Source: Gammaproteobacteria bacterium (GTDB taxonomy: Bacteria; Pseudomonadota; Gammaproteobacteria; JAADJB01). Taken from it: a stretch of DNA of 64,000 bases. The notes under the pieces are model-generated. The model was given only the letters and a program-made list of their open reading frames with translations, was not told where the DNA came from and made no database searches. Made by a program: the position numbers and the translations under genes. Shown here piece after piece: positions 53,924 to 62,767 of the stretch. The stretch covers positions 1 to 64,000 of the forward strand of contig JAADJB010000015.1 in assembly GCA_013151035.1 (NCBI GenBank), read 5' to 3'. Position 1 is the first letter of the stretch, and every line of letters begins with the position of its first letter.

Positions 53924-56101
53924 TCACCCGGCACTATTTTTCCGCGCTACCGACAACACATTCGGCAATTGAGCAATCTTCGTCAACACCATGCTTAACT
54001 GGTTAATATCAGATACCTCCAGGGTCAATATCATATCAACGACTTGATCATTCGTGTTGGTCGAGGTATTCGCGCCCAGCACATTAATCTTCTCATTTGC
54101 CAGCACGGTTGTAATGTCACGTAACAAACCGTGTCTATCATAGGCCTGCAACTCAATATCCACAGGGTAAGTCTCACCGCCATCATCACCCCATGCCACT
54201 TCAATAATACGGCTCTGATCCTGCTCACCCAGCTGTAGTAAATTCACACAGTCCTGACGGTGAATACTCACCCCCCGCCCCTTGGTAATATAACCAGCAA
54301 CCGGATCATAAGGCACCGGATTACAACAACTGGCAAGCGTGGTTAACAGCCCCCCCACACCAGAAACCTGCAAACCTCTATCCGTTGCTTTCCTGGTCTT
54401 TTTATGGCTACGAATATTCAGTTTATCCGGCAGATCAAGGGCGCCGGTAATACGTTGTATCCCATTACTAATCTGCATATGAGTCACATCGCCACGACCA
54501 ATAGCGGCAAGCAACTCATCCGCACCTGGAAACTTCATCTGTTTGGCTAATGATTCAATCTTTATATCGGTAATCGCTAAACGCTGAAATTCCTTATCCA
54601 GTACACCGCGTCCGGTTTGCACATTGGTCTCATATTCCTGACCTCGAAACCAGTATTTCACCTTTGAACGCGCACGTGCAGTATTAAGGTAACCCAAATG
54701 GGGATTCAACCAATCCCGACTCGGTGTTCCGTTTCGTGCCGTCAGAATTTCAACTTGATCGCCTGTCTGCAGCTGATAGGTCAAAGGGACAATACGACCA
54801 TTAACCCTGGCTCCCCTGCAACAATGACCAATATCCGTATGAATATGGTAAGCGAAGTCCAGCGGTGTCGCCTGATGTTGAAGATCAATAATCTGACCTT
54901 GTGGTGTAAGGACATAAATACGATCAACCGAGGCCTCCGCCTTGAATTGATCAACAATATCCCCTTCATCGACATCACCTTCCTTGACCTCAAGTAACTG
55001 TCTTAACCAGGCGATTTTTTCCTCAAAACCGGCATCAAAATGAGCCCCTTCCTTATAACGCCAATGCGATGCCACACCGAGTTCAGCATGATCGTGCATC
55101 TCAAATGTTCTGATCTGAATTTCCAGTGTTTTACCACCCGGCCCAATGACTGCGGTATGCAGAGAGCGATACAAATTCTCCTTTGGATGCGCGATATAAT
55201 CATCAAACTCACGCGGGATATGCCGCCATAAACCATGCACAACACCTAGCACTGCATAACAATCTGCAACCTCAGCCACCAACACACGCACAGCACGCAC
55301 ATCAAAGATATTATAGAAATCCAGATTCTTTCTCTGCATTTTCTTCCATATACTATAGATATGTTTGGGCCGTCCGCTCACCTCATAGTGTATATCCATT
55401 ACATCCAGTTGTTCCCGTAACTGCTGCATCACCTGTTGGATATTATCTTCACGATCAGCACGCCGTTCATCCAGCAGTTTGGCAATATCATGATAGTCAT
55501 CAGGTTGTAGATAACGCAGAGATAAATCCTCCAGCTCCCATTTCACCTGCCAGATCCCCAGACGATTCGCTAGTGGCGCATAAATTTCCTGGGTCTCTCT
55601 AGCTATTAATTGTTGATCTTCCGCATCACTCTGATTCAGCGTACGCATGGTCAACAACTGATCCGCCAGCTTGATCAAAACCACCCGCACATCCTCAACC
55701 ATCGCAAGCAACATCTTACGCAGGTTCTCGGCATGCAATTTGTTTGAGCCACGCTGATAACCCTGATATTCACCGATACGTTCCATCCGCATCATACCTT
55801 CGATCAAATGAGCCACCGTATCACCAGACACAGCCTTGATCTCATCAACAGTGCAATCGGCACTACGCACTAAACCAAGAAAAAAAGCAGCGACCAGCGA
55901 CTCATGATCCAGACGCATGGCATCAACAATCTGCATTAGAGCCAAGGAACGTTGCAGACAGGCACGCGATACCCCCTCATCATCAAAATAGGGGATAACC
56001 GAATGAATAAAACCCAGTTGTTCTTCATTAAACCGATCTGACAGGCTATTAATCCAGCCACCAATATCCTGTTTAAATATCTCGTATTCCTCATTAATCA
56101 T
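53924..56101 (-). CDS. relA: GTP pyrophosphokinase RelA
   Basis: RelA makes (p)ppGpp on stalled ribosomes. The 725-residue product has a pseudo-HD domain without the catalytic HD pair ('LDHESLVAAFFLGLVRSADC'), so it is RelA-like rather than SpoT-like. The synthetase follows ('YGRPKH'-type 'SGRPKHIYSIWKKMQRKNLD', 'FDVRAVRVLVAEVADCYAVL', 'LYRSLHTAVIGPGGKTLEIQ'), then TGS ('TPLDFAYHIHTDIGHCCRGA'), helical, zinc-finger ('LTTLASCCNPVPYDPVAGYI') and ACT ('RHGLLRDITTVLANEKINVL') domains. The ATG at 56101 is chosen; a GTG ten codons upstream lies inside a REP unit. Hairpin elements flank the gene on both sides. Confidence 0.95.
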   Translation of the reverse strand: MINEEYEIFKQDIGGWINSLSDRFNEEQLGFIHSVIPYFDDEGVSRACLQRSLALMQIVDAMRLDHESLVAAFFLGLVRSADCTVDEIKAVSGDTVAHLIEGMMRMERIGEYQGYQRGSNKLHAENLRKMLLAMVEDVRVVLIKLADQLLTMRTLNQSDAEDQQLIARETQEIYAPLANRLGIWQVKWELEDLSLRYLQPDDYHDIAKLLDERRADREDNIQQVMQQLREQLDVMDIHYEVSGRPKHIYSIWKKMQRKNLDFYNIFDVRAVRVLVAEVADCYAVLGVVHGLWRHIPREFDDYIAHPKENLYRSLHTAVIGPGGKTLEIQIRTFEMHDHAELGVASHWRYKEGAHFDAGFEEKIAWLRQLLEVKEGDVDEGDIVDQFKAEASVDRIYVLTPQGQIIDLQHQATPLDFAYHIHTDIGHCCRGARVNGRIVPLTYQLQTGDQVEILTARNGTPSRDWLNPHLGYLNTARARSKVKYWFRGQEYETNVQTGRGVLDKEFQRLAITDIKIESLAKQMKFPGADELLAAIGRGDVTHMQISNGIQRITGALDLPDKLNIRSHKKTRKATDRGLQVSGVGGLLTTLASCCNPVPYDPVAGYITKGRGVSIHRQDCVNLLQLGEQDQSRIIEVAWGDDGGETYPVDIELQAYDRHGLLRDITTVLANEKINVLGANTSTNTNDQVVDMILTLEVSDINQLSMVLTKIAQLPNVLSVARKNSAG

Positions 56102-56114
56102 GCATAATATCCAA

Positions 56115-56136
56115 TGGTGCGTGATACGCACCCTAC
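56115..56136. repeat. REP-like palindrome before relA
   Basis: GGTGCG..CGCACC plus CTACC, 13 bp upstream of the relA ATG, so it would lie in the 5' leader of the relA message if the promoter is upstream. Confidence 0.75.
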
Positions 56137-56153
56137 CATTAAAATAACCACAA

Positions 56154-56267
56154 GAGTCAGGGATTGCTTTCCCTTAACAGAGACCGTTGCCCGCAGGGAT
56201 GCGGGCATCGAGCCTACATGGATGTATTCACGGCGCGTCTCTGTTAAGGGAGAGCAATCCCTGGCTC
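56154..56267 (+). repeat. 114-bp hairpin element, copy 6 of 6
   Basis: The arms 56154-56184 and 56237-56267 pair at all 31 positions, with two G-U pairs. Inner hairpins are GCCCGC-AGGGAT-GCGGGC and TACA-TGGA-TGTA. It lies 4 bp after the helicase stop and upstream of relA. Confidence 0.93.
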
Positions 56268-56271
56268 GATT

Positions 56272-59200
56272 CTAAACCAATGCACCCCAATCCCACTCTA
56301 CCCACTCATCCATAACCGGAAAATAAAGTGCCAACATAATTTCTTCGTCACCCAACACCGCCATTGCACGCGCATAACGATTCAACTGCGCCTGATAACG
56401 TTCTTTTTCACGCTCAATAAACACGTCTACATCATGCCCCACATGACTACCCGTCTTGTAATCAATAATCCAGCGCACTCCTTGTTCATCAATAAAGGTA
56501 CGATCAATCACCAGACGCGCAGGCCTGTCCTGAAGCAGAGACACCAGTGCATATTCTGCATGAATATCACGATGCTTATCACTGAACATCCATCTGCCAC
56601 GTGTACTAGTGAGCGTTTTAACCAGGGCACCCACTACCCGCTCGACAGCATTATCCAGATACAATGATGGCATACCTTCCCTTGCCAGCAGCACTCGTGC
56701 AATCGAATTATATTGTTTGATTTTGTCCTGCTGAATCAATCCACCCTCATTAATAACAAAATCCTGTAATAAACGATGGATTACCGTGCCACTAATCCTG
56801 GCATTCTCACTCGCCCAACTAAATTCGACAGCGACATTATCAACTTCAAGATCTTGCTGCTTATGAATAGATAAGCCTGGTAAAGGTTCAGGCAACACCC
56901 ATCCCTCGGCATGGCGGGAAATAGAACATAGCGGTCGCTCCATTATATCTTCATTAACGAGAGGCCATGCTATCTGTTGATCTAATGCCGCGATATAATC
57001 CTGCTCCAGCACCGGCCACAAGGTCGCCAACAGCGAGGCCTTCGGTGGTGCAGAAAGAACCCTATCCCCGTCCTTGTTCGAGGCCTTGATATGGCCCAAT
57101 AAATGCACTCTGTATTTAGCACGAGTCACCGCCACATAGACAAAGCGAGCAAACTCATGTTGCATCTTCTCCCCTTCCAGCGCTTTAATATATTCCTTTA
57201 TCGTATCTTTATCCCTGCGCGCAAAACGTTCCATTGGTCCCATCAATAAATGCGAGCCTGTCACATCATCGGCAGGGCGTTCCATCCAGTACAACAACCT
57301 GGATTCACTCGATCTTGGAGGTCTACCTAAACCGGGAATAATTACAGTATCAAATTCCAGCCCCTTGGATTTATGCAAGGTCATAATTTGCAAAGCATCA
57401 CCGGCACCGACATCAGGTGATGAAAATAAACGTCCTACCTTTTCTTCAAACACGGCAACATCATCCAGTGCCCTGGCCTCTTCCATCTGTTCAAGCAGGT
57501 AGAAAAATACTTCTGTATCCTCCAGGTCTTTTTGCTGAGCAACTGTTGCCGGACCACCCAGCGCCAGCCATAGCCCCTCAACTGCACGACGCAGGGATAT
57601 ACGCATACGTTCCCTCTGCGCCATCAGCAACAGATCAACAATTTGACCCAAACGACGACGACCATCTGTGCTCAGGCCCTCGACAGAATCCAGTTGTTGT
57701 AACACGAAAGGAATCGTCTGATAACGATTCTGATTTGCCAGAACATGCATGTCATGCAGACTCAAACCACACCAGGGTGCGCGTAATACTGCCAACCAGG
57801 CAATACGATCAGCAGGCAATAATAAACTACGAGTAATCGCCAATAGATCACGAATAACCGGACGTTGACCGAGAGATTCAATATCCAGTGCACGAAAACG
57901 TAGCCCGGCATGATGTAAGGCAGGAATGATCGATAGCAGATGACTACGATTTCGCACCAGAATAGCAGTGGTAGATAATGGGTTTTCCTGCGCAGCCCGT
58001 TGCACCAGATCAACCACTAATGCCGCTTCACCCTCATCATCCCGGTTAATAAAAGGATGAATAAAAACAGCCTGTTCCATGTCAGACTGATCATAGGCAA
58101 TCGAGGGCAAATAAGACACTGCTCCGACAGAAAAATCATCCTCTACTGCCAATATTGAAGGGAAGTGTTGATTAACCCAATCCACAACAGAACAGCTGGA
58201 ACGAAAGTTTACACTTAGCTCCCGACTATTGAGGGCAACCGAACCAATACCTTGTGTCTTTGTCTGTAGAAAAAGGCCCACCTCGGCCTCGCGAAAACGA
58301 TAGATTGACTGCATGGGATCACCCACCAGAAATAATGTCCTGCCATCATCCGGCTGCCAGCCAGCAGTGAGTTTTTCTAACAAACTATATTGATTAAAAG
58401 AGGTATCCTGGTACTCATCAACCAGGATATGTTGCATACGGTAATCCAACGCTAATAACAGATCACTCGGTTCATCCACCTTACCTAGCGCATGATTAGC
58501 CGCCAGTGACATACCAACAAAATCAATCATTCCCCTTTCCTGAAACACAATGCGCAAATGTGCATCAGCCAGACGCAAGACCTGAAACAAGGTTTGCAAG
58601 GTATGCCAATCATCATCCTGATAACCCAATGCAGGCAGGGTCGTTACGGCATGGAGTAGTTCACGAAAGGTATCGTGTTCGCTAAATTGTATAATAAAGT
58701 CCTTAAATTCCAGTTTCGTCTCTTTTTTATCCGCAGGAAAGCCATTCGCCTTTGTCACTTGCTTACGCCATGTGCCCTGCCCCGTCAATAACAGGAAAGC
58801 AAGCGCACGCCAGACCGAGTAATCTTCTTCCAGGTTCTGAGTAAAACCTGCAACCCCTTGCAGACAAGCTAATAGCGCACTGGTAGCGGGTTTACTTCCA
58901 CCCCGATTATCAGCAGCGAAACGTGCAAAGCGAAACAACTCCTGTTCCAGTTCACTCGGCAGATGTTGTTTGAGTTTATGCAGGTGCGTATCTACTTCTG
59001 CCATCAATGCTTCTTCCAGGCTAGCACGATCCAGCTCCCGATCACTTTCAATACTGATATGACGCAACCACTGATCACGCTTACCTAACATATTGATTAA
59101 TAGTTCCTGCATACGTCGCTTGTTATTATCCAGATAAGTTAGCAAATAACAGACATCTTCTGACCAGGGATCCCGGCTCTCAAAATCAGCAATCGTTCGT

Positions 59201-59664
59201 AACGCGGCCTGCTGATAAAATTCTTCAGCATCTTCACAGATAACAGGCACCGAACCAAAACCAGATAACAAGGGCATCTGCCGCACGATACTGGCACATA
59301 AGGAATCGATGGTCTGTATCATCAAACGCTGTGGTTGCTGTAATAAATCCCAACCACAACGTTGACTCTGTTGCAATACAGTTCTTGCCAGTTGCCAGGT
59401 TTTTTTATCATGTGCTTCAGCCGGTTCAGAATCGACAGATGCCGACTGCAAGGCTTGAAAAATACGTTGGCGCATTTCACCCGCAGCCTTGCGCGTAAAG
59501 GTAATGGCAATAATCTCCTCGGGCTCCTGCACCATTGCCAGCAGCACCAGAAAACGCTGGGTAATCAAACCCGTCTTACCCGAACCTGCCGGAGCTTGTA
59601 CAATATAAGAGTGTTGAGGATTCAGCACCTCATCACGCACGACCTGATCAGCAACCACTCTCAT
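56272..59664 (-). CDS. AddA/RecB-like UvrD-family helicase-nuclease
   Basis: A 1130-residue superfamily 1A helicase with C-terminal nuclease for double-strand break processing. Walker A 'QAPAGSGKTGLITQRFL', 'ITFTRKAAGEMRQRI', Walker B 'LVDEYQDTSFNQYSLLEKL', 'GDPMQSIYRFREAEVGLFL', 'IMTLHKSKGLEF', 'VYVAVTRAKYRVHLLGHI', and the PD-(D/E)XK core 'WIIDYKTGSH' near the end. The start ATG 59664 lies 4 bp after the upstream nuclease gene, with GGGGA upstream; a GTG 13 codons earlier would overlap that gene. It probably works with the neighbour as an AddAB-like pair instead of RecBCD. Confidence 0.92.
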   Translation of the reverse strand: MRVVADQVVRDEVLNPQHSYIVQAPAGSGKTGLITQRFLVLLAMVQEPEEIIAITFTRKAAGEMRQRIFQALQSASVDSEPAEAHDKKTWQLARTVLQQSQRCGWDLLQQPQRLMIQTIDSLCASIVRQMPLLSGFGSVPVICEDAEEFYQQAALRTIADFESRDPWSEDVCYLLTYLDNNKRRMQELLINMLGKRDQWLRHISIESDRELDRASLEEALMAEVDTHLHKLKQHLPSELEQELFRFARFAADNRGGSKPATSALLACLQGVAGFTQNLEEDYSVWRALAFLLLTGQGTWRKQVTKANGFPADKKETKLEFKDFIIQFSEHDTFRELLHAVTTLPALGYQDDDWHTLQTLFQVLRLADAHLRIVFQERGMIDFVGMSLAANHALGKVDEPSDLLLALDYRMQHILVDEYQDTSFNQYSLLEKLTAGWQPDDGRTLFLVGDPMQSIYRFREAEVGLFLQTKTQGIGSVALNSRELSVNFRSSCSVVDWVNQHFPSILAVEDDFSVGAVSYLPSIAYDQSDMEQAVFIHPFINRDDEGEAALVVDLVQRAAQENPLSTTAILVRNRSHLLSIIPALHHAGLRFRALDIESLGQRPVIRDLLAITRSLLLPADRIAWLAVLRAPWCGLSLHDMHVLANQNRYQTIPFVLQQLDSVEGLSTDGRRRLGQIVDLLLMAQRERMRISLRRAVEGLWLALGGPATVAQQKDLEDTEVFFYLLEQMEEARALDDVAVFEEKVGRLFSSPDVGAGDALQIMTLHKSKGLEFDTVIIPGLGRPPRSSESRLLYWMERPADDVTGSHLLMGPMERFARRDKDTIKEYIKALEGEKMQHEFARFVYVAVTRAKYRVHLLGHIKASNKDGDRVLSAPPKASLLATLWPVLEQDYIAALDQQIAWPLVNEDIMERPLCSISRHAEGWVLPEPLPGLSIHKQQDLEVDNVAVEFSWASENARISGTVIHRLLQDFVINEGGLIQQDKIKQYNSIARVLLAREGMPSLYLDNAVERVVGALVKTLTSTRGRWMFSDKHRDIHAEYALVSLLQDRPARLVIDRTFIDEQGVRWIIDYKTGSHVGHDVDVFIEREKERYQAQLNRYARAMAVLGDEEIMLALYFPVMDEWVEWDWGALV

Positions 59665-59668
59665 CACT

Positions 59669-62338
59669 TCATTCCCCAACCCGACAAAGCAATTCCAAAC
59701 CACAATATTGACAACTCTTTATCCCATCCTTTGGATCCACCGCAGCCATTCCCGCACAGAAAGCCTGCGCCAGAGATTCGATTTGTTGCTGCCAATCGGC
59801 TAATAACTCATCCCAGCTACCATATTCAGGAAATTTGTTTTTATCATCGTCATAGGCCTTCACCCCGGGCAAGATATCATCACCCTCCATCGCTCCCCGA
59901 AAACATAACTGATCCAGACTAACGAGGGCAAAACTAACACCTCGAATATCACCCTCGACCACCATAGAATACAACGGTAATTGAGGTTCTTCTGGTCGTT
60001 CACCAAACCACTGGCGAGCTTCCACTTTACCCGTTTTATAATCAATCACCACCAGTCCACCATCAGCTAACTGATCCACCCTATCGACCTTAAGATTGAC
60101 CTCGATACCAGCAACCCGTACATTAAATTGTTGCTCATTAGCCAATACATTAAAGTCACTACGCCCTTGCTCCAGTTCCAACCATGCCAACAACAGACGT
60201 AACAGACGTATCTTTTCCAGTTGCTGGAAACGCTCACTCAGAATCCGTGGTAACAAGACCGCCTCTTCTGTCAGAGCCTGATCAATACACGCCCCAATAC
60301 GCTCATTTAATGCGTCGCTAGTCAAAGAATTCAATCGTTCAAGGCTGGTAACCGTCTGCCAGAAAAGCTCCAGGCTACGATGCACAATATTACCTCGATT
60401 ACTTGCTGGTAAGACTGAACCCACCTCACCCAGAACTCTGGTATGCAAACGACGATTAGCAAAGGCTCGAAAGGGACAAAGTGCCTGATCTTTGAAGATA
60501 CCACTACCGCCTCTGATACTGGCATCATCAATCACCGGCCCTTGCTCATCAACCATCGTCTCCAGACAGGCGCTTTGATGGATACGCTCACTCCAGGTCG
60601 ACATGGAAGAAAGTTCAAGATCGTTCTCCGTAATGGGCGTTAGTCCATCAAACAGCGGACTACAGGAAAAAGACTTATCACCCTCATGCAGGGGATAACT
60701 AACAATAACCTCAGGCACTGACTGCACAATCGCCTGTATGTTCTTTTTCGCCATATCCAGAACCCGATCAGGTGAACTATGCGGCAACCGATATTCACGT
60801 TGCAATGCCAGTGGGATAAAGGCATCCGGCCGACAGGCGGGTGGCCATGCCTCGTCATGCATACCCATAATCCACACTGCATCAAAAGCAAGATGAGCAG
60901 CCTCCAGAATACCCAGAACCTGCACCGGGGCATCCCCTGTTTGCGGCTGAAATATACGTCCCCGACTCATTCGCGTTAACCAGGAAAGCGCCCGGTCAGA
61001 GGTCTGTTTTTTATTCGATACATCCAAACCACCTAATCGGGCAAGCAGCTCTTTCCAGGCGGCCACTGTCTGAAACTCAGCACTGGATAATGTACGTCCT
61101 AACGACCAACCAATATCAGATAACACCTTAATAAAGCATTCTGACCAATGACAAAGATAATCTCTGGCAGGTAAAGATTGCTTAGACAACATTAATCGCT
61201 GCAAGCACCTGACCAACACCGGGCAATAATGTGTCTTACCCTGTTGTTCGGCATAAAACACAAGCGTCGTCAGATTCAATTGTAACTCACCACGATCTCT
61301 GAGCCGGGCATAGAGCAAGGCGCGAGCATGTTGTTCCTGTTCCCAACCGGCAAGAAAAGGCGAGTGTAATAAACAGGCAATATCGTGTATCGATGATGCC
61401 CCCTTATTCAGCAACAACAAGGCCTTTAATGCGATATGAATGACAGGGTATTCATTTAATGGCAAACCCAGTGAGAGGTTATAAACCGGTATCTCCGCCA
61501 CTGCGCCCGGTTGTAGCGTCTCCGGTGCAAGAAATTCATCTAACACCCGTAACAAACGATAACGTTCAGACGATAAATCCTGAACCACGACAGCGATACG
61601 CTGTGCAGGATTCTTATCCAGACGACCTTTCAGCCAACGTGCAACAAATGATGCCTCTTGTCGGGCATCCTCAGCAGCCAGACGAACAAGCGATGACTCT
61701 ATTTTTTGTAAAGTAACCCAACGCACCTGCGCACCTGCCTGACACAACGATTGCATCAAGGCCTGCAACTGTGGGGTGAGTTCATCAAACCCTGTCAGCA
61801 GAATAGTTTTCTCAAAAGGATAATCAGCACTAGAAAAGAAATGGGTAATCTGATCGGGCAGTGCCTCTTCAGCAATCGCTGATAATGCCTGACAACGTGT
61901 ATCAAAGGTCTGACACCAGCCATAAAAGGCACGACTATCTTCATTATAGCGAAAGGCCGGATCATTGATATCCAGCGCCCATTGCTGAACGGATAACCAT
62001 GCCTTCCTTGCCAGCTTGGCTGCTCCCTCACGCTGAAGCAGGTCTTTACCCATATCGCTTTCTGCAATAAGTGCTTCCCATAACAATAATTGTTGTTCAG
62101 CAGAGAGAACCGCTAGGGGTGACACGCGATCAGCAACCAGAAGTTCTTCCCATATCTCATTGACCCAGTGCCGATAAACAACGATTGCAGGCGACTCTAT
62201 AACTCCTTGACCATAATGAGCCTGTTCATAGTCATCCCGCAAGATATTGGCATAACGCACACTGGAGGTAATAACAACCGCCCCCGCAGCCAGATTATCC
62301 CATAATTGTTCCCTGGCCACATACTCACATTGCAACAT
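59669..62338 (-). CDS. AddB-like PD-(D/E)XK repair nuclease (TIGR03623-type)
   Basis: An 889-residue partner of the helicase gene. It has an inactive helicase-like N-terminal part ('AAGAVVITSSVRYANILRDD', 'PAIVVYRHWVNEIWEELLV'), and a C-terminal RecB-type nuclease with 'LVVIDYKTGKVEARQW'. One Cys in 'QALCPFRAFANRR' and three in 'CQYCGLELLC' match the iron-sulphur staple of AddB nucleases. It resembles the 'probable DNA repair protein' family of beta/gammaproteobacteria. The second codon ATG (62338) is chosen over TTG 62341. Confidence 0.88.
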   Translation of the reverse strand: MLQCEYVAREQLWDNLAAGAVVITSSVRYANILRDDYEQAHYGQGVIESPAIVVYRHWVNEIWEELLVADRVSPLAVLSAEQQLLLWEALIAESDMGKDLLQREGAAKLARKAWLSVQQWALDINDPAFRYNEDSRAFYGWCQTFDTRCQALSAIAEEALPDQITHFFSSADYPFEKTILLTGFDELTPQLQALMQSLCQAGAQVRWVTLQKIESSLVRLAAEDARQEASFVARWLKGRLDKNPAQRIAVVVQDLSSERYRLLRVLDEFLAPETLQPGAVAEIPVYNLSLGLPLNEYPVIHIALKALLLLNKGASSIHDIACLLHSPFLAGWEQEQHARALLYARLRDRGELQLNLTTLVFYAEQQGKTHYCPVLVRCLQRLMLSKQSLPARDYLCHWSECFIKVLSDIGWSLGRTLSSAEFQTVAAWKELLARLGGLDVSNKKQTSDRALSWLTRMSRGRIFQPQTGDAPVQVLGILEAAHLAFDAVWIMGMHDEAWPPACRPDAFIPLALQREYRLPHSSPDRVLDMAKKNIQAIVQSVPEVIVSYPLHEGDKSFSCSPLFDGLTPITENDLELSSMSTWSERIHQSACLETMVDEQGPVIDDASIRGGSGIFKDQALCPFRAFANRRLHTRVLGEVGSVLPASNRGNIVHRSLELFWQTVTSLERLNSLTSDALNERIGACIDQALTEEAVLLPRILSERFQQLEKIRLLRLLLAWLELEQGRSDFNVLANEQQFNVRVAGIEVNLKVDRVDQLADGGLVVIDYKTGKVEARQWFGERPEEPQLPLYSMVVEGDIRGVSFALVSLDQLCFRGAMEGDDILPGVKAYDDDKNKFPEYGSWDELLADWQQQIESLAQAFCAGMAAVDPKDGIKSCQYCGLELLCRVGE

Positions 62339-62506
62339 CAATACATCCCCTGACCCACTATACCGTAGCGATAACGATATAATAACATCATATAATCACA
62401 TTCTATTGCAGGGCTTTAATTATCTAAATAAAAAGGGTATGCTGACGCTAACCCTATCAAGGAATTGCATTTAACCTCATCATCAACAGCAAACAGCGAG
62501 ACCAAT

Positions 62507-62755
62507 ATGATTAAAGATCTTTTTAAAAAAAATGTTGGACGTATTGATCGGCTTTTTCGTGTCATCGGTGGTAGTGCGATGATATATTTCGGTTTTTTCG
62601 GAAACAGTGCCGTCACCAGTGGTCTATCCGGCACTCTGTTAGGCCTATTTGGGATTGGCATATTTCTATCTGCGGTTTTTCAAAACTGCCCACTATACGT
62701 AGTTGCCGGTATCAACACCTGCGAAAAACAAAACAATAATAAAAACGACATTTAA
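62507..62755 (+). CDS. DUF2892 small membrane protein
   Basis: 82 residues: 'KKNVGRIDRLFRVIGGSAMI' opening, two short membrane helices and 'FQNCPLYVVAGINTC' at the end, the DUF2892/YgaP-membrane-domain pattern with two Cys. Function is unknown; such proteins often accompany rhodanese or sulphur proteins. The ATG is chosen for its family N-terminus. It lies 12 bp upstream of the GGDEF-EAL gene. Confidence 0.85.
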   Translation: MIKDLFKKNVGRIDRLFRVIGGSAMIYFGFFGNSAVTSGLSGTLLGLFGIGIFLSAVFQNCPLYVVAGINTCEKQNNNKNDI

Positions 62756-62767
62756 AAGGTATTAGCC

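Noticed and set aside
6672-56267. CRISPR array
   Set aside because: The six repeats are dispersed over 50 kb, palindromic, and have no regular spacers or cas genes.
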